A DNA stretch of 14,975 nucleotides from Candidatus Magasanikbacteria bacterium GW2011_GWC2_45_8 (GCA_001001925.1 LCLH01000026.1:1-14975), one strand, 5' to 3'; shown: positions 1 to 8,422, numbered from the stretch's first letter. The notes: generated by a model not told the origin, from the letters alone. Made by a program: numbers and translations.

Positions 1-3000
1 ATTGAGTGAATATCCGGCGCTTTTGTTTTGCGCGTAAATATCCACCGCGCCGGGCGCTTTGTCCACAGGATACCATGTCAAACATGGATATACTGGCTTG
101 TTATCTTTGTAGTACAACACCTGTGAGGTGTCATACTCCAAACAGTAATCCTGCCAGCCAACATATTGGTTATCAAATTTAGATTTCTTAAAGATTGTGC
201 CCTTACCTTGGCAATAAATTACCTCATTTTTAAGAACATCCAAAACACAGTCTGTTTGTTCCGGTTTGCAGAAACAAGCATTTGGTTGCGGATTAACACC
301 ATCGGAATTTTTGGTACACTTTCCTATTGGTTGCCCGCCATCATCCTCGCCACCACTGCAAACATATTCCGGCGCCTCTTTATTTTGTTCAAAAAACCCT
401 TTTTTCTGCTCGCCTTTGCTTGGGTCACCATACAACGCCACATTATATGAACATTCGCAATTCTGTCCGGCAATACATGTATTAACATCTTTATACTTTA
501 ACGGGCGAATATTTTCTTGGCCCCCCTGAACAGCCTTGTTAAACGAAAAAGGCGCGTCAGACGCGGGATACCCTCTGCACAATAAATCAGATTGTATATT
601 CACACTGCCCCCGCCAAGATCTTGAGGAGCTTTGTTCAGCGCGCAACGGTGGTTGGTGTCACATTTACCCTGCGGCCCGTTCTGCACACCACAAGCCTCG
701 CCAACATCTATACATATTGTAAAATCAGGGTTTCTGTTTGGTTGAGTGTAACAATTAACCCCTCCAGAAGTAGGACAATATACAAACGCAAGTGATGTCT
801 TTTTTTTATCCTTCACGTCAAATTGCACAGGTTTGTAAAACTCCACAGGATAGCTCAAAGGAATTGAAAAACCTGTAAAGTCAGCGGCCGAGAAACCAAC
901 CGTACGCGCTTGATATTTTTCCATTGTTGCCACAGTATTCTTGTTGAACGCTTCATCAGCGGTTAACACCTTGCCATACTCACCGCAATTGCCAATGCTC
1001 CCCACTCCGCTTGCGTTTACACTTATCGGTTTTGTGCATGATTGAAGTGTCAAACACTGTTTGATGGTTTTTGCGGTGTTTGGATCAAACACATCCTGAC
1101 TGCTTCCACAGGTAAGCCACTCACTGCACACACGGTCACGCTTGACTTTGAGGATGGTGTTGGCGTCTCCACCGGCGCCCCCTGGGGCATTAACCGGCTT
1201 CACAAGCGCGCCACCCGCGTTCTGGCTTGCTGTATAAGTGTCTAGTGATTTCCAAGGGGCATAATTCACATCGCTTGTTTTATCAAACAACACACACCCT
1301 TGCTCTTTGCTCACCAGCCCATTACAAGACGCTTTGTCTAGTTTGGCGTTGTCCAATACATAATACGCTTTACCGTTTGGATTTGCCGTTCCTGTATCTG
1401 ACGGGTCAACAAACTCGGAGCAACTGTCGTATTGCGCACCGCACTGCCCAACCGGATTGGTAACTTTGATGTATCCGGAATCCCCGGCGCGATAGACACC
1501 AAATGTTGTGCCGTCCACTATATATTGCGGATAGCACGGCAAAGGCTGGTTGCATACTAGCCCTTTTCCGCAATCACTGTCCGCCGCGCACTGTGTGATT
1601 TTGTCATTGGCTAATCCTGCGGGGCTCACGCCTTGTTGGCCGCAAAACCCTATACCGCCAGTTCTAAACCATCCGTTATAAGTTTGCGCGCCGTATTCCA
1701 CATTATCTTTCCACTCGCAGGTAAAGTTTCCCCATACCTTTGGATCTTTAAAATACATTTGTCCGCCTTTGCTTGTGGAGTATTGTTCACACCCTTCTGC
1801 TTCCGGCTGGCAAGAAATTTTGTCATACTGCGCGGGATCGTTTTTGATATAGGTGGTAGCGTAATCAGCCTGCACACCACCAGCCGCCGCCAAAGTAGAC
1901 GTGGCAACCCAAGAGCGTTGCCCGTACGCGGTACACCCAAGCGCTTCCGCGGCGCAATAGTAAGCTGGATCGTTAACCAAATATACAGTGCGATCCGCGG
2001 ATACAATACTTGTTTGAGCATCCGCAAACAATTCAAAAGTAATTTTGTAATTTTTATTCGCGGGAATAGGGTTAATGGGATAGGATGTTCCTCCTTCAAC
2101 CTTCAGCGTGACTGTCAAATCTTCTGTCATGGTACGCGTGAACCTGCAGGTATCTTGCCCGGGCGCTATAGAACACAAAACTTCATTGTTTGCGTTATTA
2201 CAAGGCAAAGAAAGGTTTGTGTCATTAAAAGGCGCTGATTTTCCACTTCCGGGGGGTCCAGATTGACTTCCACTAGCAAACGTTAGGCCTTTAAACCCGC
2301 ACACCGCGTTCACATATTTTTTGCCCTCTTCTGTTTTGTTTGCCGTATCCTTCACCTCCTCACACCCCACAGCCTCCGCGCGGCAGATATTGGTAAATGA
2401 TTTTACAGATACACCGTTGCCAGCGCGGTCTGTGTACGCGGCGCACCCAAGCATTGCCTGTGGCACTATTGCCACCGGACTTTCGTCTGTTCCGCCCGCA
2501 CTGCTTCCCACAGGATCGGTGATTGGATTATCACAACTCGCCGGCGTATCCCAAGAATTGCGTATCACATATACCATGTCCTGCATTTTGCGTATACTAA
2601 TGGTATCAACAAACACATCGCTGGATTGATCCAACGGCTTAAACGCGAGCGTAGCGTCATCTTTTTCCCAACCCACGGTAAACGGCCCCGCGGTGTACAC
2701 ACTCCAATTGTTTGAAAGCGCGAATTTATTTTCTACAGATGATGATTTTCCATCCGCGGTCGCGCCCTGATACAACCCCACCTTCAAATCTTTACCGGCA
2801 GTGCCTTTTGCCCAAAAACTCACCAGATATGTCGTGCCTTTTGGCGCCGTGGTACTTGCAAACACGCGCTCCAAAACTTTTTCTGCGTTCTTTTTGGCAA
2901 TCTTTATAGAATGTCCTCCCTGCGCTGTTGATTCCGTGCTCAATGTGCCGCCGCTCCATGGCAAAACACTCGCTTGTTCAAAAGTGCTGGTATCAAAAAT

Positions 3001-5961
3001 CTGATAATTATTCCCGCCATTGCCTTTATACGCGCGGCATCCGTTAAATTGCGCCTCACAGGTGTTAGCTTCGCTTGGAATTGCCAAATACACACAGGTG
3101 TTAGTTGGCGTGTCCCACGTGCCATAAGTGTTCCCACAGGTTGCCTTGCGTTCCCCGGGCGTAGCGCCAAAACTCACGGACTTCCGCAACTTCTGACAGC
3201 TCTGCGGATCAACGGTAATGGTTTTGCTCCACAGGCGGTATGAAATATGCCCATCTTTATCATAAAACTCTCTACAGTCGATATCAAAATTTTTATCAGT
3301 CAAGCGGTTTGCATACGCTTCTTTATTGCACCGTTTGGCGTAATCATTAAGTTTTTCCGGTATTTCAGACCCAAGATACGCGGGAGGATTGCCTGCGACA
3401 TTCCCTATTATATAGGGAACATTATAAATGGTAATTTTTGAAATGGCTTTTGTGTCTTTTTTCAACACATACGACTCCAACTGATACCCTGTAGTGTCGG
3501 ACCCCTCCCATGTATAATAGGTGGCGCCGTCAGCAGGATCATAACTACACAAATGCAATTCCGTAAAAAATGATTTTTGCTCCCCATTCTTCTCAATGTT
3601 TACAAACTCGTCGCAACCAGCATTGTCCGCGTTACAGCTCTCTCCCGTCGAAGGAATAAAATATTTCTGCGGCTCCGCGTCCGGCACGGGCTCAAAAAAA
3701 GAAGATTGTTGTATAAAACTTTCATACCCCACACATTCTTGAGGACACAAATCCCCTGCAGAGAGAACGCCGGTAATCTGCGGATCTCCGTTTGCGGGCG
3801 TGTATGCCTCACACCCATTTTCATCTGCCGAGCACACCTGCGCGAAACGTTTGCATTGTGTTTTTTCTTCCGCGCTCAAAGAGGTGTCCAATTTGACCAA
3901 GTCTGTGTGATTCGCCGGCCATGCAAGAGTTGAACTGCTGAAAGTAACACCGGTAAATATACTTGGCGGCGCGTCGGGGGGAGGCGGGTTTGCGTTGCCC
4001 GCGTAACAATGATAATAATCCGGCGCTTTGCGCATATTCAATTCTTGCCCGCTCACTGATTCTGTTTGCCTTACAAAGCGCGTACACCCCTGCGCGTCCG
4101 CGGAACAACTCTCTGCATCTTTATTAAAGTACGCAAGTTGCGCGTTACCGCCTTGCCATTGCCAGTCGCCTTCCGCGCCGGCAAATTTTTGTGTATTACT
4201 ATACGCGCGGCATCCCACATTTTGCGCGTCGCATATGCCTTTGTTGATAGTATTGGCAACATAAGCGGTTGCCTCCCCTGCGCGGCTCACGAGCGCGGTA
4301 CAGGTGTTAAATTGCGCGGGGCATGCATCCGCGCCAAGCTTCCAGATATTTTTACTCTGGCGGCAATACCCATATTGTCCGCTTGAACAGACGCCATTTT
4401 CATCTTCATTAACACATGTTGCCAAATCCGCGCAGTATTCCGAGCGTTCCGCCGTTCCCGCCGATGCCAAAAATTGCCCAAACACGCGCGCTTTACACTG
4501 TGTGGGCGGCAATTTGATAAGCCAATTTGGATCTATCAAATGATATGCTATAGTGTCTTTATTATTAAAATTTTTGACAAAAAAATCAAGAGTGTAGGGC
4601 TGTTTAAAATTGCTCTGCATTGCCGCCAGCTCAAAACCTACCTGCAAAATGTTTGCTTGGCGCAATTTGACCAAATTTGGATAACAATACGCACGGGTAA
4701 AACAATTGGAATCTTGATTATCCGCTTGGTTGCCAGGAGGCAAAAGCTGCCAATTTCCGTGTAAATATCCTTGATCAATTGCCTGCTGAACAGTCAGAGC
4801 GTTTCCTGATTTTGCTTGGCTAACCGCCGCGAGCAATCCGCCGTCCGCGGCACAGCTGTACAAACCGCGGTGTGAAGCGTCGCATGCGCCAAGCTCCGCA
4901 ATCAAAGTGCCGTCATAATCATTAACGGTATAAATTTTAGGGACCAACAGATCCGCAAACGCAAGCGCGGCGGTTGTTTTGCCGCCAAACGACCCCTGCG
5001 CGGTAGCTGACCCCGCATTTTGCGGACAAAATCCTTGTTGATTGTCTGTCAGATAACACACGCCTTCAAGACCACTAAAAAACCCGCGCGTTGTGAGCTT
5101 TTGCATGAGTTGAGAAGCGAGTGTGTTGGTAAACGTATTCGCGCCCAAAATGAGCGCGCCCCATGTGCCGCTTAATATACTTCCGGTAAGAGAATTTGCT
5201 TGGGCTTTTGTGTCATCTGCTATTTTAGAAGGCGACTTCGCGGCGGATTCATTTTTTACCACTTCTTTTGGAACAGTCGGTTTTCCGGAAACAGGGTCAG
5301 TTGGCACTTTCGTTTCTCCTTTATACTCCACGTTATCACGCTCCGCCGATGTTTTTTTGAGTGAATATTCTTTCACGGCATCATTTGCCTTCATGTAAAT
5401 AGACAAATCGTTTTGTCCGGGTTCAAACGCGATTCCAATTTTACTCCAATATCCGGGCGTGCCAATTTGCTCATACGCTTTTGTAATATCATCCCATCTG
5501 CATTTTGGAGTTGGCGGATTGACCACGGTATTGGCAATATCCAATTTGATGCGCAAACTCAAATTAATATCCGGCGGCATACACAAATTGATGCCTGCCT
5601 TTTTAAGAAAATCAAAATTATTCAATCCGGCGATTGCTTCTCCGGCCGCGTCCTTTGCCACATCGCCAAAATATTTTCCGGGTTCAGAAAACAAAAGCGG
5701 TTTTTGGCCTTTACCGCCGGAAGCAAGCCATACCGCGGAGTCATACGCGATTTTATTGATAAAATACTGCATACCGCTCATAAACGCGGCTCCCACCACG
5801 CCCCCTTTAACCTCCTTAATATTTTCTTCCGCATCGGTTATAACAGATACGGGAATTATTGCCCGCGCGGGCCGCGCCGATGTCAAAAATCCTCCAGTTG
5901 CCATTACCAACACTATTATACCAATCGCGATACTTTGTGTTTTTGAATATATATTTTTCAT
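1..5961 (-). CDS. Giant secreted Cys-rich surface protein, C-terminus beyond window
   Basis: One uninterrupted frame runs from ATG at 5961 to the window edge: 1987 codons, no stop, C-terminus missing. Residues 1 to about 35 form a signal peptide (basic start, hydrophobic IAIGIIVLVMATGGFLTSA, then ARPARA as a likely cleavage site). The mature start (IIPVSVITDAEENIKEV) leads into a region with ASGGKGQKPLLF near residue 80, then a low-complexity K/P/S stretch near 210-260. From about residue 500 the protein is rich in Cys and repeats C-x5-G-C-x2-[Y/F]; residues ~988-1125 resemble a carbohydrate-binding jelly roll. A CAADSDCGKGLVC knot lies near 1455 and a CLEYD...PCLTWYPVD segment near the visible end. 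It starts 6 nt after the stop of the calcium-repeat protein, so the two are probably co-transcribed. I recall large proteins of this style in Patescibacteria near pilus or type IV secretion genes, but this is from memory. Function is unknown; adhesion or cell-surface contact is an inference. Confidence 0.85.
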   Translation of the reverse strand, partial: MKNIYSKTQSIAIGIIVLVMATGGFLTSARPARAIIPVSVITDAEENIKEVKGGVVGAAFMSGMQYFINKIAYDSAVWLASGGKGQKPLLFSEPGKYFGDVAKDAAGEAIAGLNNFDFLKKAGINLCMPPDINLSLRIKLDIANTVVNPPTPKCRWDDITKAYEQIGTPGYWSKIGIAFEPGQNDLSIYMKANDAVKEYSLKKTSAERDNVEYKGETKVPTDPVSGKPTVPKEVVKNESAAKSPSKIADDTKAQANSLTGSILSGTWGALILGANTFTNTLASQLMQKLTTRGFFSGLEGVCYLTDNQQGFCPQNAGSATAQGSFGGKTTAALAFADLLVPKIYTVNDYDGTLIAELGACDASHRGLYSCAADGGLLAAVSQAKSGNALTVQQAIDQGYLHGNWQLLPPGNQADNQDSNCFTRAYCYPNLVKLRQANILQVGFELAAMQSNFKQPYTLDFFVKNFNNKDTIAYHLIDPNWLIKLPPTQCKARVFGQFLASAGTAERSEYCADLATCVNEDENGVCSSGQYGYCRQSKNIWKLGADACPAQFNTCTALVSRAGEATAYVANTINKGICDAQNVGCRAYSNTQKFAGAEGDWQWQGGNAQLAYFNKDAESCSADAQGCTRFVRQTESVSGQELNMRKAPDYYHCYAGNANPPPPDAPPSIFTGVTFSSSTLAWPANHTDLVKLDTSLSAEEKTQCKRFAQVCSADENGCEAYTPANGDPQITGVLSAGDLCPQECVGYESFIQQSSFFEPVPDAEPQKYFIPSTGESCNADNAGCDEFVNIEKNGEQKSFFTELHLCSYDPADGATYYTWEGSDTTGYQLESYVLKKDTKAISKITIYNVPYIIGNVAGNPPAYLGSEIPEKLNDYAKRCNKEAYANRLTDKNFDIDCREFYDKDGHISYRLWSKTITVDPQSCQKLRKSVSFGATPGERKATCGNTYGTWDTPTNTCVYLAIPSEANTCEAQFNGCRAYKGNGGNNYQIFDTSTFEQASVLPWSGGTLSTESTAQGGHSIKIAKKNAEKVLERVFASTTAPKGTTYLVSFWAKGTAGKDLKVGLYQGATADGKSSSVENKFALSNNWSVYTAGPFTVGWEKDDATLAFKPLDQSSDVFVDTISIRKMQDMVYVIRNSWDTPASCDNPITDPVGSSAGGTDESPVAIVPQAMLGCAAYTDRAGNGVSVKSFTNICRAEAVGCEEVKDTANKTEEGKKYVNAVCGFKGLTFASGSQSGPPGSGKSAPFNDTNLSLPCNNANNEVLCSIAPGQDTCRFTRTMTEDLTVTLKVEGGTSYPINPIPANKNYKITFELFADAQTSIVSADRTVYLVNDPAYYCAAEALGCTAYGQRSWVATSTLAAAGGVQADYATTYIKNDPAQYDKISCQPEAEGCEQYSTSKGGQMYFKDPKVWGNFTCEWKDNVEYGAQTYNGWFRTGGIGFCGQQGVSPAGLANDKITQCAADSDCGKGLVCNQPLPCYPQYIVDGTTFGVYRAGDSGYIKVTNPVGQCGAQYDSCSEFVDPSDTGTANPNGKAYYVLDNAKLDKASCNGLVSKEQGCVLFDKTSDVNYAPWKSLDTYTASQNAGGALVKPVNAPGGAGGDANTILKVKRDRVCSEWLTCGSSQDVFDPNTAKTIKQCLTLQSCTKPISVNASGVGSIGNCGEYGKVLTADEAFNKNTVATMEKYQARTVGFSAADFTGFSIPLSYPVEFYKPVQFDVKDKKKTSLAFVYCPTSGGVNCYTQPNRNPDFTICIDVGEACGVQNGPQGKCDTNHRCALNKAPQDLGGGSVNIQSDLLCRGYPASDAPFSFNKAVQGGQENIRPLKYKDVNTCIAGQNCECSYNVALYGDPSKGEQKKGFFEQNKEAPEYVCSGGEDDGGQPIGKCTKNSDGVNPQPNACFCKPEQTDCVLDVLKNEVIYCQGKGTIFKKSKFDNQYVGWQDYCLEYDTSQVLYYKDNKPVYPCLTWYPVDKAPGAVDIYAQNKSAGYSLN
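1420..4233 (-). repeat. Recurrent C-x5-G-C-x2-[Y/F] protein motif in the giant gene
   Basis: At least nine copies of one short Cys motif can be read in the giant protein. First cysteines fall at residues 577 (CDAQNVGCRAY), 619 (CSADAQGCTRF), 710 (CSADENGCEAY), 776 (CNADNAGCDEF), 968 (CEAQFNGCRAY), 1193 (CRAEAVGCEEV), 1336 (CAAEALGCTAY), 1384 (CQPEAEGCEQY) and 1507 (CGAQYDSCSEF). Spacing is irregular (35 to about 225 residues), so these look like conserved disulfide staples between larger modules rather than a tandem array. An acidic or polar residue often precedes the Gly-Cys and an aromatic usually follows three positions after the second Cys. The even Cys pairs and the signal peptide suggest oxidative folding outside the membrane; this is inference. 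Confidence 0.75.
2588..3000 (-). other. Jelly-roll / carbohydrate-binding-like module inside the giant protein
   Basis: Residues ~988-1125 read FDTSTFEQ...LPWSGG..., GGHSIKIAKK, TTYLVSFWAKGT, LKVGLYQG, NNWSVYTAGPFTV and DVFVDTISIRKM. The order (an object or defect opening phrase, GxxSL/IKI, YxVSFWAKG, W..Y..xFT, F.D.ISI.K) is the usual signature of CBM4/9/22-like or related galactose-binding jelly rolls in bacterial surface proteins. The match is by eye only. It is flanked on both sides by C-x5-G-C motifs, suggesting a module inserted in a Cys-stapled scaffold. Confidence 0.5.
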
Positions 5962-5967
5962 AGTATC

Positions 5968-6724
5968 TTATGGCGCGGTTGAAGTGGATTGAGTGCTTGG
6001 GTTCAGCACTTCTTTATACACGCTTAAAAGCGTCGCGTCATCAATTTTTTTCAACTGTTCTTCACTCACTCCTTGAGCGCGCAAAAGCGCGCGAATTTGT
6101 TCTACGTCTGTAGGCGGACGCGCGGTTGTATCGGTTTTTTCCAAGACACCAACATCTACCGACCCTGCTCATAAGCGCTTGGTCGTCTAAGCCATTGACT
6201 ACATCTTTGTTCACTCCATTTTGAATCAATATCCCACGCAAGGTCTTTGGATCCGGATTAGTGTTCAAAAGACTTTGCAAAAGCACCTGCCCTGTGGTAG
6301 GAACTTGAAATGGAACAGTGGCAATTTCTCCTGATTTTGCTCCTTGTGAAAATACTCCTCCAAAACCAAGACATGTTGTTCCTTTTGGACAGTTAGGATC
6401 CGTACCTTTTAATAATTCATCTTTATCACTCATGCCGTCGCTGTCTGTGTCCGCCAGATAAGGGCTTGTGTTATACACATATATTTCATCATAATCAGAA
6501 AGTCCGTCTTTATCCGTATCTTTGGTTTTAAGTTCCGCCATTTGTCTTTTTTTAATATCTTCATCAGTAGGCGATGGAGGCTCAAAACTTTTTGCGAAAG
6601 GATTTTTAATGGCGTTGCCAATACCTCTAAAGCCAAAAATAATCGTAACGCACGCAAAAACAAGGAAGGCAAAAAAACCCACTTTCTCTTTGGTCGTCAA
6701 TTTCTGTAATCCTCCATTTTCCAT
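5968..6724 (-). CDS. Membrane-anchored protein with thrombospondin type 3 calcium repeats, probably frameshifted
   Basis: The frame opening at ATG 6724 encodes a cytoplasmic head, a membrane helix at about residues 15-32 (VGFFAFLVFACVTIIFGF), and two calcium-loop repeats, DTDKDGLSDYDE (69-80) and DTDSDGMSDKDE (92-103), as in thrombospondin type 3 repeats. A helical motif follows (LRGILIQNGVNKDVVNGLDD, 162-181). Read straight through, the frame ends at 6062 with a low-quality Arg-rich tail. Dropping one base near 6158-6168 switches to a frame that ends TAA at 5968 and encodes VDVGVLEKTDTTARPPTDV followed by IRALLRAQGVSEEQLKKIDD, a second copy of the helical motif. The corrected protein is about 251 aa. 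The indel may be a real mutation or a sequencing/assembly error. The start could also be TTG at 6700, which follows a GGAGG. It precedes the giant secreted protein by 6 nt and likely acts with it at the cell surface. Confidence 0.7.
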
Positions 6725-6760
6725 GTAGAGTATTATAGCACAACTTTGAGGGGGTTTACA
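6725..6760 (-). promoter_or_regulatory. Extended -10 promoter for the calcium-repeat/giant protein operon
   Basis: On the minus strand, 6737-6732 reads TATAAT preceded by TGC, giving a consensus extended -10 (TGnTATAAT). The -35 position (TGTAAA) is poor, which is typical for extended -10 promoters. Only 7 nt separate the -10 from the ATG at 6724, so the predicted transcript would be leaderless or nearly so for that start. It lies in the 45-nt gap after rsmA. Confidence 0.6.
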
Positions 6761-6769
6761 TACCTTCCT

Positions 6770-7651
6770 TTAGTGTCTCAAAGTCTCGCAAAGATTAAGC
6801 CAATTTTCCACAGTCAGATCTCCCGGACGGGCGCGCTCCGGAATATGCGTGACAGATAAAACTTGAGTTATTTTTGATGCCTCAACTCTATCTTTCCAAG
6901 CTGAAATAAGATTATTTTTAAGCATCTTGCGCGGATGCAAAAACCCCGCGCGCACAAGACGAAAAAAAGGTTCGTCTACTTGAGTGTTATATGTTCTCTG
7001 TGGACGCCATGCAAGCACCGCGCTGTCCACCTTGGGTGAGGGATAAAAAGCGTTTCCGGGAACTGCGCGTATGAGTTCCGGCACCGTATAATACTGCACG
7101 ACAACAGAAAGCATGTTCATTTTGCCGGGCCGCGCGGTTATGCGTTCTGCCACTTCTTTTTGCACCATAAGCACTGCGCGTGCGGGCGGCACCACAAGCT
7201 CGGTAAACAAACGCAGGAGTATTCCTGTTATGCTATACGGGATGTTGGCAACAATTTTATAATTTCCAGCCATGCATAGCGCACCATTGCCAAGAGAGCG
7301 TTGCACGCGTCCAGATGACAGAATAATTTGCTCCCATCGCACGCGCGTCTGTAAAATATTTTCTTTAATGATTTCTACATTTTTTTGCGACACGGTTTCT
7401 TGCAATACAGGATACAAACGTTCGTCCACTTCAAACGCGTAGACCTGTCCCGCTCGCTTTGCAAGCGCGCTCGTAAGCGTTCCAACGCCGGCACCAATTT
7501 CTATAATCGTATCGGTCTTTTGAATCTCCGCCGCGTCCACGATATCCTGCAAAACATTTTCGTCAATCAAAAAATTCTGCCCAAAATTTTTATCCGGTTT
7601 GAGGTGGTGCCGCGCGCAGATTTGTTTGATTGTTTTTAAATCGGTGAGCAT
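6770..7651 (-). CDS. rsmA: 16S rRNA (adenine(1518)-N6/adenine(1519)-N6)-dimethyltransferase RsmA/KsgA
   Basis: RsmA uses S-adenosylmethionine to dimethylate two adjacent adenines in the 3'-terminal hairpin of 16S rRNA, a late checkpoint in small-subunit assembly. Visible signatures are KNFGQNFLIDENVL (residues ~21-34), the SAM-binding EIGAGVGTLTSAL (51-63), the acidic FEVDERLYP (73-81) and the catalytic NIPYSITG (136-143), then MVQKEVAERITARPG and FYPSPKVDSAVLAW in the C-terminal half. The chosen start, ATG 7651, is preceded by GAGG at a 6-nt spacing and gives MLTDLKTIKQI, the usual N-terminus. The frame stays open to 7738, but that extension lies in a palindromic element and has no family match. 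The protein is 293 aa, normal for the family. A ~25-residue stretch (about 104-130) between the SAM domain and NIPY looks slightly longer than usual. Confidence 0.95.
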   Translation of the reverse strand: MLTDLKTIKQICARHHLKPDKNFGQNFLIDENVLQDIVDAAEIQKTDTIIEIGAGVGTLTSALAKRAGQVYAFEVDERLYPVLQETVSQKNVEIIKENILQTRVRWEQIILSSGRVQRSLGNGALCMAGNYKIVANIPYSITGILLRLFTELVVPPARAVLMVQKEVAERITARPGKMNMLSVVVQYYTVPELIRAVPGNAFYPSPKVDSAVLAWRPQRTYNTQVDEPFFRLVRAGFLHPRKMLKNNLISAWKDRVEASKITQVLSVTHIPERARPGDLTVENWLNLCETLRH

Positions 7652-7657
7652 AAAAAA

Positions 7658-7661
7658 CCTC
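7658..7661 (-). promoter_or_regulatory. Shine-Dalgarno site that fixes the rsmA start
   Basis: Minus-strand GAGG lies 6 nt upstream of ATG 7651. It supports this start over the upstream in-frame codons at 7663 and 7738. It is one of the few clear Shine-Dalgarno sites in the window. Confidence 0.6.
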
Positions 7662-7671
7662 ATTTTAAACC

Positions 7672-7786
7672 AATGCCTTTTAAAGTAATAACTTCCCGGG
7701 GCACGCAAAAATTCTGTTGAATTTTTGTTCAGACTCACCGCCGTCGCGGCTCGTAGTCCCCACGAAGTTATTACCTCAACGGCATT
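7672..7786. repeat. 115-bp nested palindromic element between the Sua5 gene and rsmA
   Basis: Outer arms are AATGCC (7672-7677)/GGCATT (7781-7786) and GTAATAACTTC (7685-7695)/GAAGTTATTAC (7764-7774), both perfect. Inside are a 9-bp hairpin CAAAAATTC-tgtt-GAATTTTTG (7706-7727) and a small GCCG-tcg-CGGC hairpin (7740-7750), so the strand could fold as a stem with two side arms. There is no T tract after any stem, so it does not look like a simple terminator. A half-copy lies at 8420-8461. Confidence 0.75.
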
Positions 7787-7801
7787 CTACAACAAACCCT
7801 A

Positions 7802-8422
7802 CTACAAAATTATCTCCCCCTGCCGCAGCACCTCAACCCTCCCTTTGTAAAGACGCACAATCGTAGAAACTTTGCGGCGAGGGAGGATGCCTGCGTCATA
7901 TATATAATATGGAAACGATGTCGCGCGCAAAGACGCGCCTAATTGTTTTTTCACGCCCGCCACGCTGTAGGTGTTGGCACCGCCCGCGCGATTTGCCGAG
8001 GTAGACACAAGCGGCTTACCCAAGCCTTTTACCAACGCATGCGCGTGTGTATTGCTTGAAACGCGCACCGCAATAGAGCCGTCTTTTGCCACTACTCCTT
8101 GTGCCAGTTTGGAGCGCATCTCCGGCTTAACGCGCAACACGATGGTGAGCGCGCAGGGCCAAAACTTCTTCATAAGTGATAATTCCTCCGCGCTCACTAA
8201 CGCATAACGCTTGACCATGGCAACATCTTTCATTAAAAGCAAAACGCTTTTTGCGTGCGCGCGGCCTTTGATTTTAAAAATCCGCTCCACTGCGCGATGA
8301 TTGGTCGCATCCGCGCCCAACCCATACGCCGTCTCGGTGGGGTACACCGTCACCCCTCCCTTTTTCAAAACATCCACTGCTTGCGTGGTTAAAAAATTTT
8401 TTTGAACCATACTCATACTCAT
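7802..8422 (-). CDS. L-threonylcarbamoyladenylate synthase (TsaC/Sua5/YrdC family)
   Basis: The enzyme makes threonylcarbamoyl-AMP from threonine, bicarbonate and ATP, the first step of the t6A37 modification of ANN-decoding tRNAs. The sequence shows GGVTVYPTETAYGLGADA near the N-terminus, then IFKIKGRAHAKSVLLLM (the KxR nucleotide-binding element), FWPCALTIVL, SIAVRVSS and LVSTSANRAGG (the SxN motif). It ends shortly after YYIYDAG and STIVRL, so it is the short YrdC-domain form of about 206 aa without the C-terminal Sua5 domain. Three closely spaced ATGs (8422, 8416, 8410) and a GTG at 8440 could start it, with no Shine-Dalgarno site to decide. ATG 8422 is the longest ATG start. The GTG lies inside a repeat related to the palindrome at 7672-7786. 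The gene follows prfB closely and is probably co-transcribed with it. Confidence 0.9.
   Translation of the reverse strand: MSMSMVQKNFLTTQAVDVLKKGGVTVYPTETAYGLGADATNHRAVERIFKIKGRAHAKSVLLLMKDVAMVKRYALVSAEELSLMKKFWPCALTIVLRVKPEMRSKLAQGVVAKDGSIAVRVSSNTHAHALVKGLGKPLVSTSANRAGGANTYSVAGVKKQLGASLRATSFPYYIYDAGILPRRKVSTIVRLYKGRVEVLRQGEIIL

Noticed and set aside
1633..2238. 201-aa plus-strand open frame
   Set aside because: It lies wholly opposite the giant minus-strand gene, has no family signature and is rich in residues expected from antisense reading. Several other plus-strand frames (for example 5413-5946, 5459-5992, 10375-10815) fail for the same reason.
7706..7727. Rho-independent terminator after the Sua5 gene
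   Set aside because: The 9-bp A/T-rich hairpin is not followed by a T tract on either strand and is better explained as part of the larger palindrome.
7652..7738. 29-residue N-terminal extension of RsmA
   Set aside because: It falls in the palindromic element and lacks a ribosome site, whereas ATG 7651 has GAGG at good spacing and the family N-terminus.
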